Shown here: in pieces, positions 1 through 5,035 of the stretch
How the letters are laid out: every line of letters starts with the position of its first letter
How positions within the stretch are numbered: the first letter of the stretch is position 1
NCBI GenBank assembly: GCA_013334735.1
Contig: JAAXXA010000263.1
Coordinates: 1-5,041 of the forward strand
Length of the DNA: 5,041 nt
Source: Bacteroidota bacterium
GTDB taxonomy: Bacteria > Bacteroidota > Bacteroidia > Bacteroidales > CG2-30-32-10
Direction: 5' to 3'
Program-made: the position numbers and the translations under genes
The notes under the pieces: generated by a model
Told to the model about the DNA's origin: nothing
The model's input: the letters and a program-made list of their open reading frames with translations, nothing else
Database searches by the model: none

Positions 1-105
1 TTTGATGGTCACCTGCTTGCCGAGTATGGACAGGTCCACATGTTCCACTTGCCAGTTTGATGGGAGTCCCAGAAGTTGCTGGTAGTGTGCAGTCAGGCTT
101 TGCAT
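1..105 (-). CDS. ISL3-family transposase, N-terminal fragment cut by window edge
   Basis: Reading the minus strand from the ATG at 105-103 gives 35 uninterrupted codons that run off the left edge. The protein begins MQSLTAHYQQLLGLPSNW and continues with a V-x-x-V-D-L-S-x-x-G-K-x-V pattern. This is the typical opening of ISL3-family transposases: a YQQLLGL-like block, then a Trp, then a beta-strand pair that leads into the zinc-ribbon. The zinc-binding cysteines and the DDE catalytic domain would lie outside the window, so activity cannot be judged. The start lies 87 bp inside the presumed element end at 192, a normal distance for this family. No clear ribosome binding site precedes it. The fragment has no stop or frameshift, unlike the decayed IS3 relic beside it, so this element looks the more recent arrival. 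The assignment rests on recognition of the N-terminal motif only. Confidence 0.75.
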   Translation of the reverse strand, partial: MQSLTAHYQQLLGLPSNWQVEHVDLSILGKQVTIK

Positions 106-175
106 TGGGTATGACGAATTTGGTCGCTAATGCTTGATAGTACGTCAAGCTATCATTTATCGACGGTTTTCCATT

Positions 176-192
176 AAATTCTGCGAAGAGCC
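176..192 (-). repeat. Terminal inverted repeat (one end) of the ISL3-family element
   Basis: Read on the minus strand from 192, the sequence begins GGCTCTTCGCAGAATTT. ISL3-family elements commonly start with GGCTCTT-type ends, and the position just upstream of the transposase start fits. ISL3 elements usually make 8-bp target duplications, so the adjacent AATAACTT at 193-200 is the candidate duplicate. The partner end is outside the window, so neither the repeat pair nor the duplication can be confirmed. Confidence 0.6.
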
Positions 193-230
193 AATAACTT
201 TTTATTGTTAATTGATAGATTTTAAGAAAT

Positions 231-253
231 TGGTCCCCTCAACAAAACGAGAC
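231..253 (+). repeat. Candidate left terminal repeat of the IS3-family relic
   Basis: TGGTCCCCTCAACAAAACG begins with the 5'-TG typical of IS3 ends, has a C-run at the position where many family members carry one, and lies 38 bp before the orfA ATG. The possible partner is at 1225-1242, minus strand (TGGCCTGAACAC). The two share only TGG and a few later bases, so the pair is weak. No 3-4 bp duplication is visible outside (AAAT on the left, CACT on the right). Confidence 0.4.
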
Positions 254-268
254 TATAGCAATAAGACA

Positions 269-477
269 ATGAAAACTAATAGATAAATAGATAATTATTG
301 TAATCGGAAAGGAAAGTCGGAGTATTTTATAAATGATATATGTTGATATCACAAGCAACCTTTTTCAACTGCAAAAGGAACTACGATGGTTTATATTTTT
401 TCGAGATCTTTTTATTTCACGAGACAGAAAATAAACATACAGCTGAAAATGCTTCTTACCGAATAGAACCATTATAA
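269..477 (+). pseudogene. IS3-family orfA relic (helix-turn-helix protein)
   Basis: OrfA of IS3 elements is a small DNA-binding protein that recognises the element ends and is fused to OrfB by programmed frameshifting. The relic starts at ATG 269-271 (MKTNR, then a stop) and is followed in other frames by pieces resembling Q-I-I-x-I-L-K-E and V-x-D-I-C. The clearest block is the open frame from 343: LISQATFFNCKRNYDG, then a stretch with E-I-x-L and E-T-E-N-K. This matches the family pattern G-I-S-x-A-T-F-Y-N-W-K-x-K-Y-G-G-L followed by the leucine-zipper start E-I-x-x-L-x-x-L-E-x-E-N. The conserved Trp is replaced by Cys and the GG by DG. The frame ends at the TAA at 475-477. At least two frameshifts and several stops make it non-functional. 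It was recognised by eye; a profile search would settle it. Confidence 0.6.
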
Positions 478-597
478 ATAATTGCTTCAAGAACTAATAA
501 TTAACTAGCGCAAAACATTATTTAAAATTTCTTCTTATCAAATCTAACTAGCTTGCTCTAAGTTGAGCATATATATATTATTTTAATATTTGAACCT

Positions 598-930
598 ATT
601 ACTACCTTACGCATAGTTTTGAAGAATAAACATTTAAGAGATTTGGCATTTTCAAGGAGAGGATATGAATATCAAAGAAACTTGACATTACTGTGAAGGG
701 AAGGTCTTAAATATTTATCTTGTTTACCGTTAGTAAGGGATCTATTTACATATGTAACAACCATAGCAGAGATGGGAGATCAAAGTCATGATCTATTTGA
801 AGTGCATCGAGTTTTTTGCTAGGATTTTGACGTTGATCCGTTTTTCAATGGAAAACACTTCAATATTTTAACAGTCAAGGAATATTTTAGTAAACAAAAT
901 CCGAATTTGTATAACGATCTGAAGATTACA
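598..930 (+). pseudogene. IS3-family orfB relic, N-terminal half with first catalytic Asp
   Basis: One plus-strand frame, interrupted only by TGA at 694 and TAG at 820, reads as the first half of an IS3 OrfB transposase. It begins with LRIVLKNKHLRDLAFSRRG (from 607), then Y-E-Y-Q-R and L-T-L-L-stop-R-E-G, which matches the family pattern L-R-x-L-A-x-x-R-x-x-Y-G-Y-R-R-x-x-x-L-L-R-R-E-G. The rve integrase fold starts at 811 with V-F-C-stop-D-F-x-x-D-P-F-F-N-G-K-H-F, corresponding to V-W-S-M-D-F-V-x-D-x-L-F-x-G-x-x-F. The Asp codon at 823-825 is the first residue of the DDE triad, and the TAG at 820 occupies the usual Met position. Similarity continues through L-T-V-x-x-x-F-S-K (868-894) and fades before the TGA at 931. 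The rest of the protein does not continue on this strand. Confidence 0.7.
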
Positions 931-1158
931 TGAGGGATGTCATTACATTTTAGATAACTATGTTGGCGGTTTGCATTGCAATCAACCCGCCATGTTTGAA
1001 CGATTTCTATGGCATGTGAAAGACTTATAAACCAGTTGTCATTCAGGTATTCTTCTCTTACTGCCCGATTGAAGCTTTCGATGAATACATTATCCACCGG
1101 TTTACTGATGAATAAGCTTTTTTGCATCATTCACACATAGAAGTTCTGAGATGAATAT
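927..1158 (-). pseudogene. IS3-family orfB relic, C-terminal half with catalytic Glu, inverted
   Basis: The minus-strand frame from 1130 contains SKPVDNVFIESFNRAVREEY, then L-N-D-N-W-F-x-S-L and W-R-x-D-x-N-x-x-R-Q-H-S-x-L, the hallmark C-terminal block of IS3-type integrase-core transposases. The Glu codon at 1079-1077 is the third residue of the DDE triad. Immediately upstream, in a shifted frame, 1158-1105 reads I-F-I-S-E-L-L-C-V-N-D-A-K-K-L, resembling the usual E-F-I-S-x-x-L-x-x-W-A-x-x-x-x-V-x-L stretch. The sequence before that (about 1159-1180) lines up poorly with the second Asp motif D-N-G. The minus-strand frame stays open to 819, but below about 927 it is simply the antisense of the plus-strand half and should not be counted as protein. 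A short plus-strand piece at 1183-1215 (E-E-S-K-E-Y-I-N-E-stop) could be the natural OrfB tail left in original orientation; this is tentative. Confidence 0.8.
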
Positions 1159-1273
1159 TAGTTGATAATATGGTTTCTTAATATGGAAGAGTCAAAAGAA
1201 TACATCAATGAGTAACAACAATAAAATAATGTGTTCAGGCCACACTATTCTTTAAACAATATTAAATATTGAT

Positions 1274-2413
1274 TTATGTCATATTAATTATCTTTTTATT
1301 ATTAGCCGAAACAAACATTACAGACAAAAACAACCAAAACGCTGAAAACCTCGTTCCGTTATGTGAAATACCATATAAAATAACTGGCAAAAATAATATA
1401 ATAGCATTTTTAATACCGTATCTATCAGCAACACCAATAATTAATGTCACAAAAAAAGCACAAAACATACCCCCACCAATAATACCATAAGATGTTATAG
1501 GTGACATAAAAGTACTATGCACTTCCGCTCCATGCCTTGATATAACTCCTTCCGAAGAAATACCAAACAACATCTCCTCTGCTGAAGCCTGACTAAAAAC
1601 ACCATATCCTCGCTCCTTCATATCAGTATCTTTTTCATCAAACATATAATAAAATCTTTTATAAATTGCTAGATCCTCATAATTGATCGATTTTATATTA
1701 TTAATATTATAAATCATAATAAATCCAAGCATCAATATAGCATATATATATTTATTTCCAGAAATAATATTTAACTTTCTTTCTTTTAAAAATATTATTA
1801 CATATACAATAACAAGTGACATTACAGATATTATAGCAGCCTTTGATAACGACATTATGCACAAGATAATTGCGCCAAAAAAGAACACCAAATACACCGA
1901 TAAATTAATAATTTTTCTAATCAGACCATATGATGCGATACTTATAAGGATAACAGAATAATAACCAAGCTGGTTTGGATTATTATATGTACCAACCGAT
2001 CTTACTGCATTTACTTCCTCATTAATATTTAATCCAAATAAATAAATACTTATCATTGATATAACCAAACTTATCATTAGACCAAAATACAATAATCGCA
2101 TTTTATCTTCATTATTCATATAACGCCTAACACTTACAAACAACAAAAATGAAAAAGTATAATATAATGCAGGTAGCAATGTATTAATTCCTACACCCAT
2201 ACAATAACCGAATAACTCTCTTACCCAACAATACAAAATAAAAGCTAGTAATATTTTTTCCTTATAATCAAAAATACCATGCTTTTTTTTCACAAAAAAA
2301 CTAAATGATAAAATAATAAATAAATAATGAGATATCTGCATCCCACCCGAACTCCACATATATACTGGCAAAAAACTTACAGCCAAAACAAAAACTATAT
2401 TAAATATCAACAT
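1274..2413 (-). CDS. wzy: Wzy-like O-antigen/polysaccharide polymerase (ligase-like superfamily)
   Basis: This is a 379-residue inner-membrane protein with roughly 9-11 hydrophobic segments spread along its length. Two features support the Wzy/WaaL superfamily. One is the segment SVGTYNNPNQLGYY at residues 139-152, the usual G-T-x-x-N-P-N-x-x-G motif. The other is a large polar, probably periplasmic loop at about residues 237-305. The loop contains Arg268-Gly269 and ends in EVHSTFMSPITSYGIIGG (297-314), like the H-N/S-x-x-L-x-x-x-x-x-x-G-x-x-G ending of the family. A second His-Asn pair lies at 351-352 with Arg355. Wzy joins undecaprenyl-diphosphate-linked repeat units in the periplasm, whereas WaaL transfers the finished chain to lipid A core; the fold cannot separate them, but the flippase two genes upstream favours Wzy. 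The ATG at 2413 lies 33 bp after the methyltransferase stop and has no recognisable Shine-Dalgarno sequence. It is the last gene of the group, and its stop is 32 bp from the proposed IS3 relic end. Confidence 0.75.
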   Translation of the reverse strand: MLIFNIVFVLAVSFLPVYMWSSGGMQISHYLFIILSFSFFVKKKHGIFDYKEKILLAFILYCWVRELFGYCMGVGINTLLPALYYTFSFLLFVSVRRYMNNEDKMRLLYFGLMISLVISMISIYLFGLNINEEVNAVRSVGTYNNPNQLGYYSVILISIASYGLIRKIINLSVYLVFFFGAIILCIMSLSKAAIISVMSLVIVYVIIFLKERKLNIISGNKYIYAILMLGFIMIYNINNIKSINYEDLAIYKRFYYMFDEKDTDMKERGYGVFSQASAEEMLFGISSEGVISRHGAEVHSTFMSPITSYGIIGGGMFCAFFVTLIIGVADRYGIKNAIILFLPVILYGISHNGTRFSAFWLFLSVMFVSANNKKIINMT

Positions 2414-2446
2414 AAACCAATAGTATATTATTAATAAATCAACAAC

Positions 2447-3085
2447 TCAATAACTTATTTTTTCAAAAACAAAAAAACAATGATATGGATACTCTGGAAC
2501 GCTATATTCTTTTAATAATCTTAAATCGCAATCATGACATTGCAAATAATCATTTTTAACTTTTTTAACATTATAACCTCGTTTATTTAACTCCCAATAA
2601 TGTTCTCCAGCATATATATGTTTCTTTTTCCCAGTTAATGGGATTGGTATTATTATATTACATTCTGACAATTTTGGAATACGCACAGTTATACTAATTG
2701 CTTTTTTTGAATCCGGCAAACTTATAACCACATATTTATCAGCAACTCTAACAATTTCTTTGAAAGCCAATAAACTCTCATTATATGGTAAATGCTCAAG
2801 AATCTGAAACGCACATACAACACTATATGAATTAGCATTAAATGGCAAATTCAACACACTTCCAACATAATCAGGATTTAAATCTTTATCAATATCAATG
2901 GTTTCTACATTAATATTTGATTTTTTCATAATCATTTTAAATATCCCTAATCCAGGCCCTATTTCAAGAACATTATTAGGTTTAATACTTATAATTTCTT
3001 TTACCTGATACCAAATACTTGACCATCTTTTTTTTGATATATATTTTTCAAAATTATAATGAGTATAATCAACCTGCTTAATCAT
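2447..3085 (-). CDS. Class I SAM-dependent methyltransferase
   Basis: This 212-residue, probably cytoplasmic protein carries the motifs of a class I (Rossmann-fold) methyltransferase. Motif I is VLEIGPGLGIF (residues 39-49), which binds S-adenosylmethionine. The acidic end of the second strand is ETIDID (61-66), the loop before motif IV has LNLPF (79-83), and motif IV/post-IV is VVCAFQILEHL (89-99). The length is normal for the Methyltransf_11/Methyltransf_23 type. The C-terminal part holds GEHYWELNKRGYNV (160-173), a stretch often seen in small methyltransferases of polysaccharide loci, plus a Cys-x-x-Cys pair (C183, C186) of unknown meaning. The acceptor cannot be read from the sequence; its position between flippase and polymerase suggests a sugar O-methylation of the repeat unit or a terminal methyl cap, but this is inference. 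The ATG overlaps the flippase stop in ATGA (3085-3082). There is no Shine-Dalgarno sequence, so translational coupling is likely. Confidence 0.85.
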   Translation of the reverse strand: MIKQVDYTHYNFEKYISKKRWSSIWYQVKEIISIKPNNVLEIGPGLGIFKMIMKKSNINVETIDIDKDLNPDYVGSVLNLPFNANSYSVVCAFQILEHLPYNESLLAFKEIVRVADKYVVISLPDSKKAISITVRIPKLSECNIIIPIPLTGKKKHIYAGEHYWELNKRGYNVKKVKNDYLQCHDCDLRLLKEYSVPEYPYHCFFVFEKISY

Positions 3086-4392
3086 ACAACAAAATTATAT
3101 TTTAATGATTTTGTAAATACTATCCACATTAATTGCATGTAAATAATCCCACCTGCAAGTGAAAATCCGATAACCGCAGATATATCTGTTTTAAACCAGT
3201 AATACCCTATAAAAAATCCTAACACCCGTAACACTATGCTATATACCTCAAACAGCAATAATGTTTTTTGCATATTTAAAACAGGTATTGCTATAATACT
3301 TGGCCTTGAAATAAATGTAAAAAAACTCATAAATGATAACCATTGAGCATATTGGCCAGCTATATACCACTCATCGCCAAAAACCATTTTAAATATCCAT
3401 GGCCCACCAATTATAATAGAACCATATGGAATTACTGCCACTAGAGTTAACCATACTATAGTCTTTTTTAATAGTTTTGATATATTATTAGCATTATGTC
3501 TAGCTTCTACAAATCTTGGATAAAAAACATCTGCAACAGACTTACCAACAAGCTGAGTTGGCAAACCCAAAACAGCTCTCCCAATAGCATAATATCCTGC
3601 ATATGTATGTCCATACATAGATGCTAGCATTAATACAGGTATTGACTGCGACAATGCATTAATAAATACTTGTGGAGCTCGATATACTGGAAAATCATAA
3701 TATTCCCTACCAATACTTTTTATTTTCTTTGCATCAAACAACAATAAATTTTTTATACCACCCTCCTGCTTATTAATTTTTTCAGATAAAACAGTTACTA
3801 TAACACCGTACAATAAACCTTTAACTGTTGCACCTATTACTAATACATAAGCAAAAGGCTTAGAGACCCCAACAATTATCGTTATTAAATTCACAATAAC
3901 TGTTTGTATAATATTAGCATGAGCTGTTATTTTAAAATGCTTATTCCTAATATTCCACTGCTCATATATTTGCTGAATACCACCAAAAAAAACAGCAATC
4001 GGAATAAATATTATATAATCTCTCAATGATTGGCTAATACCTATAAACAAATTAATATTTTCATATTTTAAAGATAAAACAATAAAAACAATTATAGAAA
4101 ACATCATCGATACAAATACTGAAAGCTTGACAATATTTAAAGCGTCTTCATCTTTTTTTGGCAATACGATTGCAATTGGATAAGTCAAAGCAGCCACAGG
4201 AATCATTAAATTTGATATTGCTATAAATTCTCCTAAAACACCATATGCTTTTGGCCCAAAAATTCTAGTTACAAATGGAGCAAAACAGATCATCAAAAGT
4301 TGTGCACCTGCAGTACCACCAACCAAATAAGCAACGTTTTTTAAAAACTTATTATTAAAATATTTACTTATTATTTTATTTAAACTTGACAT
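3082..4392 (-). CDS. wzx: Wzx-like polysaccharide flippase (MOP/PST family)
   Basis: This 436-residue membrane protein has about 12 hydrophobic segments, the usual size and topology of the polysaccharide transport family (Polysacc_synt, MOP superfamily). Family-typical features are the N-terminal segment with TRIFGPKAYGVLGEF (42-56), then Y-P-I-A-I-V-L-P-K-K-D-E-D-A (71-84), DVFYPRFVEAR (288-298) and VFGDEWYIAGQYAQWLSFM (337-355), followed by a R-P-x-x-x-x-x-P segment and a predicted re-entry after L-R-V-L-G-F-F. Wzx proteins flip undecaprenyl-diphosphate oligosaccharide repeat units from the cytoplasmic to the periplasmic leaflet of the inner membrane. It is the first gene of the minus-strand group, with methyltransferase and polymerase following. 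The ATG at 4392 is certain as the first possible start because in-frame TAA codons lie a few codons upstream. GGAG occurs 19 nt before the ATG, too far to serve as a normal ribosome binding site. Substrate specificity cannot be predicted. Confidence 0.88.
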   Translation of the reverse strand: MSSLNKIISKYFNNKFLKNVAYLVGGTAGAQLLMICFAPFVTRIFGPKAYGVLGEFIAISNLMIPVAALTYPIAIVLPKKDEDALNIVKLSVFVSMMFSIIVFIVLSLKYENINLFIGISQSLRDYIIFIPIAVFFGGIQQIYEQWNIRNKHFKITAHANIIQTVIVNLITIIVGVSKPFAYVLVIGATVKGLLYGVIVTVLSEKINKQEGGIKNLLLFDAKKIKSIGREYYDFPVYRAPQVFINALSQSIPVLMLASMYGHTYAGYYAIGRAVLGLPTQLVGKSVADVFYPRFVEARHNANNISKLLKKTIVWLTLVAVIPYGSIIIGGPWIFKMVFGDEWYIAGQYAQWLSFMSFFTFISRPSIIAIPVLNMQKTLLLFEVYSIVLRVLGFFIGYYWFKTDISAVIGFSLAGGIIYMQLMWIVFTKSLKYNFVV

Positions 4393-4640
4393 AACTATTA
4401 TTTATTATACACTCCACATCTCAACATATTATTATCACTTATAATAATCATTAGTTCGTTAGCACTATTGAATCAATACCCGTAAAAAATCATTCTTCCA
4501 AGTATCTTGCGTTTATCATCCCTAAACAATAAACTCTTCAAAAAAGATATTTACATGAGCAAAAATATCAGCTGTAACCTATATAACACATATCTTTATT
4601 GACATACAGAAATGATTACGGGGATACAGATAAGCAACTT
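4393..4640. other. AT-rich non-coding region upstream of the flippase operon
   Basis: No open frame of useful length, tRNA-like fold or IS end was recognised here on either strand. Composition is similar to the coding cluster. It should contain the promoter of the minus-strand operon. No JUMPstart/ops element (GGCGGTAG) was found on the minus strand, so RfaH-type antitermination of this operon is not supported by the visible sequence. Confidence 0.6.
4404..4409 (-). promoter_or_regulatory. Candidate -10 box for the wzx operon
   Basis: The minus strand reads TATAAT here, a perfect match to the bacterial -10 consensus, 11 nt before the wzx ATG. No good -35 box is found 16-18 bp upstream. If it is used, the mRNA leader would be only about 5 nt, fitting the lack of a Shine-Dalgarno sequence. 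In such AT-rich DNA the match could well be chance. A weaker alternative pair, TTGAAG and TGATAA 17 bp apart, lies farther upstream around 4517-4545. Confidence 0.25.
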
Positions 4641-4760
4641 GGGTCTGGAAAGTGGAGCCTAGGTATGTATTATAAGTGCTGAGGACTCAGGACTGAGGAC
4701 TGAGTGAAGACTCGGAGCTGAGGACTCAGGTTTGGGTTTTGGAAAGTGGAGAGTGGGTAT
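4641..4760 (+). repeat. Degenerate short-repeat tract with 7-bp unit and spaced copies
   Basis: Three adjacent 7-bp units GAGGACT, CAGGACT, GAGGACT run from 4681 to 4701, with another GAGGACT at 4720-4726. The 14-mer GCTGAGGACTCAGG occurs exactly at 4678-4691 and 4717-4730. The 11-mer GGAAAGTGGAG occurs exactly at 4647-4657 and 4741-4751, each preceded by GGGT within a few bases, so the heptamer block is bracketed by a repeat. CTGAGGACTCAG within the 14-mer is itself an inverted repeat with a 2-base centre. The plus strand is strongly G-biased (22 G to 4 C at 4741-4800). No protein is encoded. It resembles low-complexity intergenic repeats seen in some environmental bacteria; its function is unknown. 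Confidence 0.75.
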
Positions 4761-4930
4761 TTGACATTGAAATATCTGGTAGTACGTGGTAGGTGATACG
4801 TGCTATGCTTTATGTGCGAGGTGCGAGGTTATCAGTGTCTTAGAATATGAGGTGTCAGGTTTTGAGGGCGAAGTGGCGGGTTTTCGGGTTCTGCTGGAGT
4901 CCAGGTACTGGGGAATAGGTACTGGGTGCT
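4761..4930 (+). repeat. Continuation of G-rich degenerate repeats
   Basis: The tract goes on with short direct repeats of the AGGT/GGTA type. Examples are GTGCGAG in tandem (4814-4820, 4821-4827), AGGTACTGGG twice (4903-4912, 4917-4926) and several loose copies of GGTAGT/GATACGTG at 4779-4804. G far exceeds C on the plus strand throughout. A 63-codon open frame starting at ATG 4786 crosses this region, but its residues simply mirror the repeats and it has no ribosome binding site, so it is not annotated as a gene. Confidence 0.6.
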
Positions 4931-4974
4931 TAATCCGGCAAGATCGAACAGGTTATCCGGAAAACGTCGAACAG
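4931..4974 (+). repeat. 22-bp imperfect tandem repeat pair
   Basis: Positions 4931-4951 and 4953-4974 are near copies. Both have the form T-A/T-ATCCGG, a short A-rich middle, then TCGAACAG, with one base of length difference. A third, partial start (TAACCGG) follows at 4975. Its composition is more balanced than the G-rich tract before it. The purpose is unknown. Confidence 0.6.
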
Positions 4975-5035
4975 TAACCGGCCATCATTCTGTCTGCAAG
5001 AAGCAATGTAAAAAAGTGTTCGAAGTTAACCTGTT
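4947..5035. repeat. Spaced 9-bp inverted repeat
   Basis: AACAGGTTA at 4947-4955 is matched by its exact reverse complement TAACCTGTT at 5027-5035, with 71 bases between. It may be the edge of a larger repeat structure that continues past the window, or chance. The intervening sequence 4975-5026 shows no gene. Confidence 0.3.

Larger units (their letters stand above)
1..192 (-). mobile_element. ISL3-family insertion sequence, one end only
   Basis: This segment combines the terminal repeat ending at 192, an 87-bp leader and the transposase N-terminus. The leader holds TTGACG (minus strand, about 143-148), which resembles a -35 box, but no well-spaced -10 box follows it. It also has two competing short inverted repeats, GCTTGA/TCAAGC at 132-137/145-150 and TGATAG/CTATCA at 135-140/150-155, which might fold in the leader. 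The base composition is more balanced than that of the AT-rich sequence to its right. The element continues past the window. Confidence 0.65.
231..1242. mobile_element. Decayed IS3-family element with internally inverted 3' half
   Basis: Three pieces of one IS3-type element appear in the expected order but not in one orientation. The orfA remnant (269-477, plus) and orfB N-terminal half (598-930, plus) are followed by the orfB middle and C-terminal half on the minus strand (about 1158 down to 927). Together they cover the protein with little overlap, which favours one element inverted internally over two elements. The left end is proposed at 231, where TGGTCCCCTCAACAAAACG starts with the usual 5'-TG and sits 38 bp before the orfA start. 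The right end is proposed at 1242, read inward on the minus strand as TGGCCTGAACACATTATT; its similarity to the left end is modest and no flanking duplication is seen. Total length, about 1.0 kb, is a little below the usual 1.2-1.3 kb, consistent with deletions. The boundaries are inference, while the coding relics are seen directly. Confidence 0.6.

Noticed and set aside
655..684. AAGGAGAGG followed by ATG and a five-codon peptide (MNIKET)
   Set aside because: It looks like a good ribosome binding site, but the bases are explained by the R-R-G-Y-E-Y-Q part of the IS3 OrfB relic in another frame; the peptide is too short to support.
819..926. Lower part of the minus-strand transposase-like open frame
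   Set aside because: Below about 927 the minus-strand reading no longer resembles a transposase; it is the antisense of the plus-strand orfB half.
1231..1246. Hairpin GTGT-loop-ACAC downstream of the polymerase, followed by T-rich sequence on the minus strand
   Set aside because: The stem has only 4 bp and the T-run is broken, so it is not a credible rho-independent terminator; part of it is better read as an IS3 end.
1269..1490. Plus-strand open frame of 73 codons
   Set aside because: It lies wholly antisense to the C-terminal part of the polymerase gene, has no ribosome binding site, and its hydrophobic residues come from the membrane-protein codons on the other strand.
4786..4977. Plus-strand open frame of 63 codons
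   Set aside because: It runs through degenerate repeats, its sequence mirrors those repeats, there is no ribosome binding site and no family is recognised.
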